From contig NC_080164.1 in assembly GCF_950295315.1 (NCBI RefSeq), positions 10,896,990-10,960,989 of the forward strand: DNA of 64,000 nucleotides, written 5' to 3'. Shown here in pieces: positions 32,570-42,111 of this stretch. The notes under the pieces are model-generated. The model worked only from the letters and a program-made list of their open reading frames with translations. It was not told the origin of the DNA and made no database searches. The position numbers and the translations under genes were made by a program. Position 1 is the stretch's first letter; every line of letters begins with the position of its first letter. Source of the DNA: Erinaceus europaeus (taxonomy: Eukaryota > Chordata > Mammalia > Eulipotyphla > Erinaceidae).

Positions 32570-34150
32570 TTTTTCTATTCTCAGTTTAACAGTGATTATG
32601 AACTTCCTTGAAGATATAGCTGACAAAGCCTTGAAGTTCAAGTAGCCCCATGCCCTAGTTTGGCTGGTTCATTCTTGCTGTAGATCAACTAATACCAGTT
32701 CATTATTTTTAGTGTCTCCTTTCCCTTTCAGAAAAGTGCCTGGGTTGGGACAATTCATGATCTAGTTCCCCTACTTAAAAGTGAACTTTGAGCAAGCTTT
32801 GCAAAAGAAAGAGACATTTCTTCCTGTCCACATGAGCTCCAGGGAAAAGCTAATCATCCTGCCAACCAGTGTCCTTGGGATTTAAAGCAGGAGGGGTGAG
32901 TTTGCTGATCTGTCTCCCTGCTAGTGTCCCCAGATTAAAAGGCTCTTGACCTTAGTGAGGATTCTGCAACATAAATGATTCAAAAAGGCCACAGGCTTGT
33001 TCCTAGAAGCTTCCCAAGCTTATTAAAGCAACAGTTTTACTCTCAGTATAATCAAATCTGTTTCCATCCGGCTAACAACATCGGGTGGCAACAGAAAACC
33101 TTCCCTTTTTCTCATCTTACTAGTCTTCTGTCTTGTTCAACATTCAGATTTTATTTCCACAGACAACAGAACAGCATCTTACATTTGAAGATGTCATTTA
33201 AGGCCAAGAAATGCCAATGTTAAAAAAATATATATATAAAATAAGCATTTATCAGCAGTAAAGTTTGAGGATTACCCACAGCGAATAAAGCCAAGCTCCC
33301 CTTTCAAATTGAAACATGCTATTTTGGGAATGTGACCCCTTTCATGAATAAATGACATTTACAGATAAAGCAAGATTTAACTGCTATGAAAGGAGGTGAC
33401 AAATGTCAGGATGTCAATAATGATCCGTGAACATAATGGTTTCCTTGCCTGAGCACCAAGCAGATACATAATGTCACTGCTGCCTGCCAACATTCTGGAA
33501 AGAACACTCTAGAAGCCTCCCTCCTCCAAACCAGGAAGCCAGGAGTCTGGGGTGGTGGGTGTGTAGTGGGAGAGTGTCACCTTGCTATCTGGCTAATAAG
33601 CCAGGCTGATCACTCTCCTCTGTGTGGTCCCCCTGTCTACACTCCAGGAAGGATGACCTTTTCCTATCCTCTGCAGCTAGATGGCGCAGCAGAGAATTTA
33701 GAGATCCTGAGAAAGGCTTTCTGGTTAGACCTTCATCTTGCTAAAGAGCCAAGCCTTTGGAGTGAGTATCAGGGAAGTGTCACTGCTGTCATGAGTAGCA
33801 GAGCCTGGCCACAAGGCTGCAATTGGGGTGGGAACCTGCCCCAAGGTCCCCACCCTCCCTCTCTGGTGTAGGGCTGGCAAGCTGCCAGGACAGCAAAGGC
33901 CTCAGCTCACAGAGCTCACTGGCCACAGTGCAGCAGCAGGCTCAGCTGAGTGGCCTCACAGTCACAGAGCCCCTTCCTCTGGCCTTCTCTCTTGCCAAAG
34001 ACTCCAGAGCTGTCCTTCCAGGCTCTGTGCTTTCATCTGTGAAGCTCTGCTTAGCTGCTCTTTCAACTTAGATGCATTCCTTTCCTTTCACTAGCCTCTT
34101 ATCTCTCTTCTTAGAAAGCCATTGCTTTGGGATAGGGATACGTGCTTCAT
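32570..34150. other. Single-copy sequence, possible conserved non-coding element
   Basis: The longest repeat-free stretch in the window. Bases 33190-33500 are AT-rich, of high complexity and free of simple repeats. No exon with convincing splice sites is seen. The overlapping frames at 33566-34094 are unsupported. Confidence 0.55.
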
Positions 34151-34154
34151 ACAT

Positions 34155-34325
34155 TTAATAGTTCTGGGGTGCTCCAGTAGGTGGCATTGAGGATAGGGCA
34201 TCGGACTCTCAAGTGTGAGGTCTTGAGTTTAGTCCCAGGCAGCACATGTATCCGAGTGATATCTAGTTCTTTCTCTCTCTCCTCCTATCTTTCTCATTAA
34301 TAAATAAATAAAATCTTTTAAAAAA
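34155..34325 (+). mobile_element. S4 SINE
   Basis: 'gcatcggactctcaagtgtg', 'aggtcttgagtttagtccc', 'ctctcctcctatctttctca' and 'ttaataaataaataaaatc' follow the S4 order with an intact tail. Confidence 0.9.
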
Positions 34326-34329
34326 TTAC

Positions 34330-34695
34330 TAGATCTTGGAAAAGAAGCCTGGATTAGTCTGTAAATTTCAATGCATATCTGTAGCGACCCTCCTTGGCCC
34401 CAACTGCTATGAGCAGAGTTGGAAAAAAAATGCACACAAGCTTCTGGGCACTCCTTGCTCTTCTGCACTTACTTCCGAGCTTGGTCACTGCTCCTCAACC
34501 CTGAAGGAACTCTCCTTCTCATGCAAAGAAAACATCTCTATCCAGCCAGGGTCTCTCTCTCTCCAAATCTAGTGAGTCTGGAAGACTGTCACCTCTGTTT
34601 CCAGGAAAAAGGTTCTTGTTGAACCTTTTGAAGGTATCTTTTAGCTTCACTCTGTTTTGGCCCCTATGCCTACAGTAATCTGGTTCCTGGCAGCC
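34330..34695. other. No gene or clear repeat
   Basis: Single-copy-like. The open frames here overlap each other and are not recognised. Confidence 0.5.
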
Positions 34696-34699
34696 GTTT

Positions 34700-35225
34700 T
34701 TTAAAAATTTTTGATGGGGAGGCAAGGAGGGGAGGAGAGGCGAGAAGGAGAGATTTTTTTTTTCTTTTCCCTCCAGGGTTATTGCTGGGCTCCATGCCTG
34801 CACCAGGAATCCACCGCTCCTGGAGGCTACTCCCCCCCCTTTTTTTGTTGCCCTTGTTGTCGTAGCCTCGTTGTGGTTATTATTATTGCCATTGTTGATG
34901 TTGTTCACTGTTGGATAGGACAGAGAGAAATGGAGAGAGGAAGGGAAGACAGTGAGGGGGAGAGAAAGACAGACACCTGCAGACCTGCTTCACCGCCTGT
35001 GAAGTGACTCCCTGCAGGTGGGGAGCCGGGGGCTCGAACCGGGATCCTTACGCTGGTCCCTGCACTTTGCGCCACATGCACTTAACCCACTGCACCACTG
35101 CCCGACCCCCGAAGGAGAGATATTTGCAGGACTGCTTCATAGCTTGTGCATTTCCCCCTTACAGGTGGGTCTGGGGCCTTGAACCTGGGCCCTTGCATAT
35201 GGTGATATGTTAACTCTAATCCTGA
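34700..35225 (-). mobile_element. Older SINE split by another SINE
   Basis: The halves at 34700-34743 and 35122-35225 ('atttgcaggactgcttcata', 'gaacctgggcccttgcat') belong to one decayed minus-strand SINE. A full S2 element sits between them. Confidence 0.8.
34755..35110 (-). mobile_element. Full-length S2 SINE nested in a SINE
   Basis: A complete 356-bp S2 copy shows all modules in one element: tRNA-like head ('ggttcgagcccccggctcc', reversed), (AAC)n, 'ggagcggtggattcctggtg' and 'ccagcaataaccctggag', then an A-rich tail. The target duplication 'gaaggagagat' lies at 34744-34754 (first base differing) and 35111-35121. This proves that the two S2 3' modules belong to one family. Confidence 0.93.
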
Positions 35226-35470
35226 GACTTTGTTTTCTTAGGCTTGTGCAGTCCTAACCTGTCCTCTGAGATGATCCCCAGACCCACCGTAGTACCCCAG
35301 CCTCTTCTGGGAAATATACTCTTTGCACATAATAGGTTATAGCTCACGTTTGCCTGGCTGACAATATATTTCACAAGCACCATGAGAAAACAAGAGATTC
35401 AGGTTCCTTGGCATGAAGGAGGTCATGTCAAGATACACGGTGCTTATACCCAACTTGTGAATGTATCCCA
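35226..35470. other. No gene or clear repeat
   Basis: Single-copy-like. Confidence 0.45.
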
Positions 35471-35474
35471 GATT

Positions 35475-35566
35475 TCTCCCCTCCTCTCCCCTTCTCTCCC
35501 CTCCTCTCCCCTCCTCTCCCCTCCTCTCCTCTCCCCTCCCCTCCCATCCCCTCCCCTCCCCTTGCT
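35475..35566. repeat. Pyrimidine (CTCTCCCCTC)n tract
   Basis: About 90 bases of CTCC/CCCT units on the + strand. The reverse frame reads as Gly/Glu/Arg repeats and is not coding. Confidence 0.93.
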
Positions 35567-35800
35567 TTTTTTGAGCCAGAACATCATACATGTCTTATTT
35601 CAGTGTTCTCCCCTGACCCTTTTGTTCAGATAGACACAGCCTCAGAGCTTCCCTGCCTGCTGTGCATGGTTCTCTCTAGCGGTGCTAGGGGTTTGGATCT
35701 GGACTGTTTATATCAAGACACAGGACTTGGTGAACTGTGTCTTGGGACCCTTATTATATTTTTCTAAATATATTTCATTGACTTTTATGTTTGAAGATTA
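35567..35800. other. No gene or clear repeat
   Basis: Single-copy-like. Confidence 0.45.
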
Positions 35801-35804
35801 ATTT

Positions 35805-36000
35805 GGTTATTGTATATGAGACAGTGTTTTGAGAGAGAGAAACAGAGAGAGAAAAACAGAAACAGAGGAGAGAGAAAGAGAGAGAGAGAGAGGAGCCAGA
35901 GAACCATGATGCTGGTGTATGCATATCAGAGATTGAAACAGGAGCTTCATGGATGCAAGTGCTGTGCTCCCCTCTAAGCTATCTCTCCAGTTGCCCCATA
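35805..36000 (-). mobile_element. S4-like SINE with (GA)n
   Basis: GA/GAAACA units (35830-35893) are followed by 'catgatgctggtgtatgca', 'gagattgaaacaggagctt' and head 'aagctatctctccagttgcc' on the minus strand. Confidence 0.75.
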
Positions 36001-36645
36001 TTTCTTGCTCTCCCTCTATGGTGATTTTTCTCCCATAGGGTCTCCACCTTCTCAGGGCTCCCTTCAGCCTCAGTGCATCCCTCAGATCCTGTGGCAGGGT
36101 CATCTCAGTGGGCCAGGGAGAGGAAGTGGTCAGCCATCTTCATATGGAGGACTTGAGCATCACATGATGCCACAACCGGCTCAGCCTTCCTCCCGATCCA
36201 TGCTACAGATGTGATGGGCTAGACAGACACCACACTGCTGTCCCCTGTGGCTGCCAGAAGAGCTGTTAACTTTCTGAACAAGACAGGCCCAGATGCAGCT
36301 CTGACACGACCATTGCTGACAGGCCCTCGGCCTCCACCAGCAGCACTGAGCGAGGCCCAGAATCTTCTCCACGTGAGGCAGTCCTCCTAGGACAAACAGG
36401 ACTGGCTCTGCCAACTCCCCTTGCTGCGTGGGTCTGGGTTGAGAGCCCTGTCTTGCCTGCGGGAGTCCCCATTCTCACCCTGCTCAGTACTCCGAGAGGT
36501 GAAGTCAGGGGTCTTCCCGGAATCCACCAGTCTGGAGCTGAGTGACAGGATTCACTCCAGGCATGGGAGATTTAAGGCTATTTTGGGGGTGGGGATGGGG
36601 ATGGGGTGGGAGTGGGCATGAGGGGTGCGAGAAGAGCTTTAGAAG
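36001..36645. other. No gene or clear repeat
   Basis: GC-richer single-copy-like sequence, with a GGGAT-type patch at 36586-36615. Confidence 0.5.
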
Positions 36646-36647
36646 AT

Positions 36648-36805
36648 AATTTAGGGTGGCCCAAGAAGTGGCCCAGTGGATATGGTATTGGCGTCATTAG
36701 CATAAGGTTCTGGATTCAATTCTTGGCATCGCTTGTGGCAGAGTGATGTTCTGGTCCTTTCTCTCTCACTGCCCTTTCATATTAATAAAGTCATAAATAT
36801 ACATC
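36648..36805 (+). mobile_element. S4 SINE, diverged
   Basis: 'gtggcccagtggatatggta', 'ttctggattcaattcttgg', 'gtggcagagtgatgttctgg' and 'cttttcatattaataaag'-like tail elements follow the S4 order. Confidence 0.75.
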
Positions 36806-36814
36806 TTTTTTTAA

Positions 36815-37078
36815 ATTTTTGCTCCCAGGGTTATTGCTGGGGCTCAGTCAACACTACAAATGTACTGTTAGGTTTTATTGTATAGGACAGAGAGAAATTT
36901 AGAAAGGAGGGGGAGATAGAGAGGAAGAGAGAAAGAGAGGCACTGTAGACCTTGTTCACCACTTGTGAAGTGTTCTCCCTCCAGGTGGAGAGCTGGGGGT
37001 TCGAACCGCTATCCTTGTGCAAGTCTTTGTGTTTACTGCTATGTGTGCTTAACCAGGTGTGCCACAGCCTGCCGCCCC
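36815..37078 (-). mobile_element. S2 SINE
   Basis: Minus strand: 'tgctcccagggttattgctg', 'tattgtataggacagagaga', 'ctccaggtggagagctgg', 'gttcgaaccgctatccttg' and the head to 'ccaggtgtgccacagcctgc'. Confidence 0.9.
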
Positions 37079-37214
37079 CCACCCGCCAAAGACATACATC
37101 CTTTTAACAAATAGTCTGGATTTTGTGTGAAAAGAACAAAGTATCAGACAGGACACCTGGGTGAAAAAGACTGGGTCCTCCTGTCTTATCTCAACTATCT
37201 CTTTCTTCTCTCCC

Positions 37215-37445
37215 CCCCCCCCTCTCTCTCTCTCTCTCTCTTTCATTCACAGTTCTCAGGTCTCATCCACCTATCCCCTCTTCCCACTTAATAATTCCTT
37301 TGAAATTTCAGGGTGAGAGATAGAGACACCTAAGCACTGCTCCACTATCCAAGGATTTTTATGGTGCTCTCATTTGATGCCAGGATTAAAATTCCAGTCC
37401 TCTCAGAAGGTATGCCCTCCACTCAGCAAGATACCTCCTGACCCC
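37215..37445 (-). mobile_element. Old SINE remnant with (CT)n
   Basis: A C run and CT repeat (37213-37241) precede a decayed minus-strand SINE with 'gagatagagacacctaagca' and 'attaaaattccagtcctctc'. Confidence 0.55.
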
Positions 37446-38545
37446 CTCTACCACGCTCCTTCAGCCAATGCCAGTGAGATCCCAGATGTCCCCTGGAGGG
37501 TAGTGGGGAGTGGACTCTGTGAGGTACATGACTAGGGTTCTCTGGAAAGGAGGAGGCTGATGGGGCTTGTGGAGAGAGACCCTCCCCTTGGTCCTGTGTG
37601 GGCCCCTGGGTCACAGGGTCAGGGCCTCTGTCCACCTGCTCTCGTCCACAGAGGTAACTTGTGAACATTGACCAGAGCCAGACCCCTGTTGTGGCCACTT
37701 TCACAGGTCAGCTGGACCACCCAGAGCAGCAAGGGTGCAGGCTGGGCCCCTGCCCCTGTTTAGCAGTCTCTGAGGCAATTAGCTGCTTGACTGACACATC
37801 CCCTCCCACACACACCTCCCAGCAGTAATTCACTTCCACCCTATTTCGCTCTTACAAGTTGACAAGATCTCAGCCCAAGCCATGGCAGGAGGCTCACGGT
37901 GCTGTCATAAAGTACATGTGGAGAAGAGCGGAGAGGTAAATGCTTTTCACTGGGAGTCAATTCTGTCTGGAAGTTTCCCCTGTGGATGGAAGCTTCTTTG
38001 AAAACTTGGTGCTTATTAAGATGTCAGTGGTAGGAAGAGATGGCCGCTGCCTTCCTGCTACCCTGCCCACCCTGATTGTCTTCCTCCTCCTCCAGCCTTG
38101 CCAAAGAGTAGGGCAGGAAAAGAAAGACAGGGGATGTGCACATGGGCAAAACTGACAGAAGACAGTAACTGAGGTCAAGGCCTTGCAAATCTGGGGAGAG
38201 GATCTCCCGACCCCGCACCCCCACCCCGATCTGCAGGCCCTTCAAGGACCTGTTGTCTTTCTACCTGTGGAAGTTCCTGTCTGTTATGCTACTAAAAAGA
38301 TACACAAAGGCTGCAAAGTGATGAGGGCATGGCCTCAGAGCCTGGCTTTGAAGGAGCAGTGCTCTGAGATCTGGGAAAATTTCTAGTGAGCTCCTTGGTT
38401 TTGTAAAATCGAGGTCAGAGTCTAACCTGGGAGGGAGAGGGGGACAAAGAGGACCTCAAAACACTTCTGGTGAATGATGTAGGGACTGTGTCCTTGCTGC
38501 AGTCGGGGTAAGAGCTCGTTGAAGATTCTTTTCAAGGGAAACATT
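37446..38545. other. Single-copy sequence
   Basis: About 1.1 kb with no recognisable repeat. Bases 37760-37920 look like high-complexity unique sequence. No supported coding frame. Confidence 0.5.
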
Positions 38546-38732
38546 TTTTTTTTTAAATTTTTTTCTTGCTGGGGCCAGTGGAGTTTTGGGCAGTGGAGGA
38601 GGAATCGTGGTTGGAGGAGTGAGAGGAGGACCCCAGTAAACAGTTACCAGCTGGACAAGACTCCAGAACTAGGCAGAGTGTGTTCAGGGGCCTGTGTGAG
38701 CTCCCCTGTTGCTTGAAGAGGACTTCCGGGAG

Positions 38733-39010
38733 TCGGGCTGTAGCACTGCGGGTTAAGCGCAAGTGGCACAAAGTACAGGGACCAACGTAAGGATCCCGGT
38801 TTGAGCCCCTGGCTCCCCATCTGTGGAGGAGTCGCTTCACAGGCGATGAAGCATGTCTGCAGGTGTCTGTCTTTCTCTACCCCTCTGTCTTCCCCTCCTC
38901 TCTCCATTTCTCTCTGTCCTATCTAACAACAATATCAATTATAACAATAACTGCAACAATAAAAAAACAACTAGGGCAACAAAAGGGAATAAATAAATAA
39001 ATATTAGAAC
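38733..39010 (+). mobile_element. S2 SINE, well preserved
   Basis: It opens 'agtcgggctgtagcactgcg' and 'ggttaagcgcaagtggcaca', an RNA polymerase III box-A-like head, and ends with 'aacaactagggcaacaaaag' and AAATAAATAAATA. Flanks 'aagaggacttcc' and 'aagaagactttc' may be a diverged target duplication. Confidence 0.92.
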
Positions 39011-39059
39011 CCCAAAATATTAAAGAAGACTTTCTGCACTGCAGAATGCTTTGTTGTTG

Positions 39060-39212
39060 TTGTTTTTAAAACATGAATTCATTCATTTATTCACACGAAA
39101 CAGAGAGAAAGGGGAACAGAACCCTCAGCACTGCTTTGACACAGGTAGTACCAGGGATCAAACCGGGATCCTCAGGCACGTAAGTCAGATCCTTGGACAG
39201 TTATTTCCCAGC
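39060..39212 (-). mobile_element. Old SINE
   Basis: 'gaaacagagagaaaggggaa', 'ctcagcactgctttgacac' and 'gatcaaaccgggatcctca' fit a decayed minus-strand tRNA SINE. Confidence 0.7.
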
Positions 39213-40330
39213 TGTGAACACTTCTGATTTTGATATTCATGCGGGGGGGGGGGAGCGGAGAGATGGACGTTGCTTATATTTGCTCCATCATTAAATGGCA
39301 TCCCTCTTGGGCTCAGTATTTTTCTTTCCTTATTATTGGGGGGTGAGGGGGGGAGGAGAGGAGTTTACAGATATATAGAGAAGAGAATCACCGCAGTACC
39401 ACCCTGTCCCTTTGTTCTGAGCAGGGCTGTGAGTGCCTGGGAAGTCAGGGGCTGTTCCTCCTTGCTCATCGCAATAGGATTTCCTAACATCCTCCCTGCA
39501 GATCCCAGGGGCACAGGGGGACATCACCATTTCTCTTTTTCTGCTTTCCCTTCTGTCACTCCCTGCTCTGAGGCTGACACTGGGCTGTAAGTTATCAGAA
39601 CCTCCATGCTGAGGCTGAACCAAGGCAATACAGAGCTGAAGGAAAAAGCCTTGAAACAAGGCTTCAGGAGCTGAGGGGCAGCTTGTCTGGTGGAGTGTGG
39701 ACCTGAGTGTCCTATGGATGTGAGCCCTGGTGCTACCTGGGAGCATCATGGATGGAAGCAGGGGAGCCCTGTGGGTGCTGGAGTGTGTGGTGATAATGAG
39801 CTCGGTCAGGACTTCCTGCCTCAGACCATCAGGCTTTCCTGCCTGGGAAAGTGGGTACCTGGGTGGATAAGGAGACAGTAAGTGTGCTCTATGGCCTTGA
39901 AACCATGTCAGATACTGAGCATGTCTCTAGAACTAGCCTCTGGCTCTTGACCATTTCCCCCCTGAAAAAAATGTATCAGTGGGCAGAGAGAAGCCCCTGA
40001 GAATGTTGGGGGATTTGGGGAGAACCCTAGAGGACTCTGGGAATCTTTTGAGAGGAGTTTGAGAAGGATGCTGCTGGCCCAGACATGGAGGGATGCTTGA
40101 CTCAGGGAGCTGAGCAGGGTGAGCAGGGCTGTGCCATGCAGAGCAGCTTCCGGGAGTGTCTCTGAGAAGGGCACAGCTGCTGGCCTGAGGGAGCCTCTCG
40201 GGACAGCAGACACGGGGTGGGGTGTGGAGAGCCGGCCCAGGGAGAGAGCCAGGTAGAGCCCAGCAGAGGAAAGGTGAGCGGCTGTGGACAGGGACTCAAG
40301 GCAGAGACTTGCTGCCATCCTTGAAGCTCC
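39213..40330. other. No gene; short G-rich patches
   Basis: Single-copy-like with a G run at 39242-39252. A 254-codon minus frame (39908-40672) starts in a GA-repeat-derived Ser/Leu tract and crosses a SINE, so it is not a gene. A minus frame at 39333-39749 has no family match. Confidence 0.5.
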
Positions 40331-40334
40331 CTTG

Positions 40335-40580
40335 GCCATCACGGCAAGGATGTGAATCAAGCCCCCACTCCTCTTCACCTGCAGCGGGTTCAGTTCACTA
40401 GCCATGAAGCAGGTCTGCAGGTGTCTGTCTTTCTCTCCCACTCTATCTCCTTCTCTGTTCTCAGTTTCTCTCTGTCCTAGCCAAAAAAATGGAAAAAATG
40501 GCCTCCAGGAGCAGTGAATTTGTAGTGCTGGGACCAAGGCCCAGTGACAACCCTGGAAAGTAAGGAAGGGAGGGAGGGAA

Positions 40581-40632
<52 letters not shown>

Positions 40633-40655
40633 AAGAGAGAGAGAGAGAGAGATTG
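40335..40655 (+). mobile_element. S2 SINE with (GA)n tail
   Basis: 'agccatgaagcaggtctgc', 'atggcctccaggagcagtga', 'gggaccaaggcccagtgaca' and 'accctggaaagtaaggaag' lead into a GA/GGGA tract (40561-40651) that grew from the tail. Confidence 0.88.
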
Positions 40656-40711
40656 AAGCTTTCTGAAGCCACAGGATAGGAACTGAAATGTTTTCATTTA
40701 CACAGAAAAGG

Positions 40712-40935
40712 CAGTGGTGGGCCAGGGGGCAGCACACTAAGCTGAGTTCACATGTTTCAATACACAAGGACTAGGTTTCAGACCCCCACCCCGGGCTCCC
40801 CACCTGCAGGGGGGATGTTTCACAAGTGGTGGAGCAGTTCTGCAGGTATCTATCTTTATCTTCTTCTCTATTTCCTTCCTCCGCTCTCTATTTCTGTTTG
40901 TCCTATCAGTCATAAAAAATTAAAAATAAAATGTG
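40712..40935 (+). mobile_element. S1/S2 SINE
   Basis: 'gggccagggggcagcacact', 'atacacaaggactaggtttc', 'cccacctgcaggggggat' and 'tatcagtcataaaaaatt' follow the consensus with moderate divergence. Confidence 0.88.
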
Positions 40936-41144
40936 TTTCAAAAAGGCATCCGCAGTGCTGAAAGACAGGGAAAGTAGGGACACTTGTAATTTCCCATATT
41001 TCTTCAGCACTTGGCATATGGGGATTTTGGCTGAACATGAAACTGAGTTCAGATGCAGTCAAGGATACAGATTTAAAAAACAGTGTCTATTCCTGAGCAG
41101 TTTCCTCTGGCTCCTGTTCTAAATAGGATCATGGCGGCCTCCAT

Positions 41145-41389
41145 TCTGTATTTATTTATTTATTTATTTATTTATTTATTTTTGCCTCCAGGGCTACTCT
41201 TGGTCAGCACTATGAATCCACTGCTCCCAGGGTCATTTTTTTCTCTCCTTTCCTTTCCTTTCCTTTCCTTTCCTTTCCTTTCCTTTCCTTTCCTTTCCTT
41301 CCCTTCCCTTCCCTTCCCTTCCCTTCCCTTCCCTTCCCTTCCCTTCCCTTCCCTTCCCTTCCCTTCCCTTCCCTTCCCTTCCTTTTTTC
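41145..41389 (-). mobile_element. S2 SINE 3' part with expanded tail and internal repeats
   Basis: An (ATTT)n tail (41148-41182), 'gcctccagggctactcttgg' and 'tatgaatccactgctcccag' form the 3' module of a minus-strand S2 SINE. The TTTCC expansion follows. The remainder is found beyond the L1 at 46506-46686, so the L1 split this SINE. Confidence 0.88.
41241..41385. repeat. (CCTTT)n(CCCTT)n pentanucleotide microsatellite
   Basis: About ten CCTTT units turn into about eighteen CCCTT units, all inside the pyrimidine portion of an S2 SINE. Long pure arrays like this are usually highly variable. Confidence 0.95.
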
Positions 41390-41406
41390 CTCTTCTATTT
41401 TTCTTT

Positions 41407-42111
41407 TTTTTTAATTTTTTTTTTATTTAAGAAAGGATTAATTAACAAAACCATAGGGTAGGAGGGGTACAACTCCACACAATTCCCACCGCCCAATCTC
41501 CATATCCCACCCCCTCCCCCGATAGCTTTCCCATTCTCTATCCCTCTGGGAGCATGGACCCAGGGTCATTGTGGGTTGCAGAAGGTGGGAGGTCTGGCTT
41601 CTGTCATTGCTTCCCCACTGAACATGGGCGTTGACTGGTCGGTCCACACTCCCAGTCTGCCTCTCTCTTTCCCTAGTAGGGTGGGTCTCTGGGGAAGCTG
41701 AGCTCCAGGACACATTGGTGGGGTCTTCAGTCCAGGGAAGCCTGGCCAGCATCCGGATGGCATCTGGAACCTGGTGACTGAAAAGAGAGTTAACATACAA
41801 AGCCAAACAAATTGTTGAGCAATCATGGACCCAAAGCTTGGAATAGTGGAGAGGAAGTGTTAGGGAGGGTACTTACTGAAAACTCTAGTATACTTCTGCT
41901 TTCTTACTTTGGTGCCATACTCCAAACTCAGTCAATTTCTGCTTTGCGTTTCTACTTCTTTTTTTTTTTTACATGCATAACATTCCCCAGATTCCCATTT
42001 AACAATACAACCCCCACTATTTCATTCATCATTTTTCATGGACCTGTCTTTGGTGCAATACTCCAATTCCATTTCAGGTTCGACTTGTGTTTTCTTTTCT
42101 AATCTTGTTTT
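41407..42111 (-). other. L1 3' UTR, short mosaic form
   Basis: The 3' UTR is about 0.7 kb, against about 1.4 kb in the 47 kb L1 and 2.15 kb in the 29 kb L1. It lacks the stretch between 'cttctgctttc' (to 41903) and 'actttggtgcc'. It also carries two versions of the 'tttggtgc.atactcca' module, at about 41908-41945 and 42050-42090. Confidence 0.8.

Noticed and set aside
33566..34094. Overlapping 80-100 codon frames
   Set aside because: Several frames are open together in GC-richer DNA. No frame is favoured and no splice structure is evident.
39908..40672. 254-codon minus-strand open frame
   Set aside because: It begins in Ser/Leu sequence from a GA repeat, crosses an S2 SINE and ends in unique DNA. 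No domain or splice context; length is due to low complexity.
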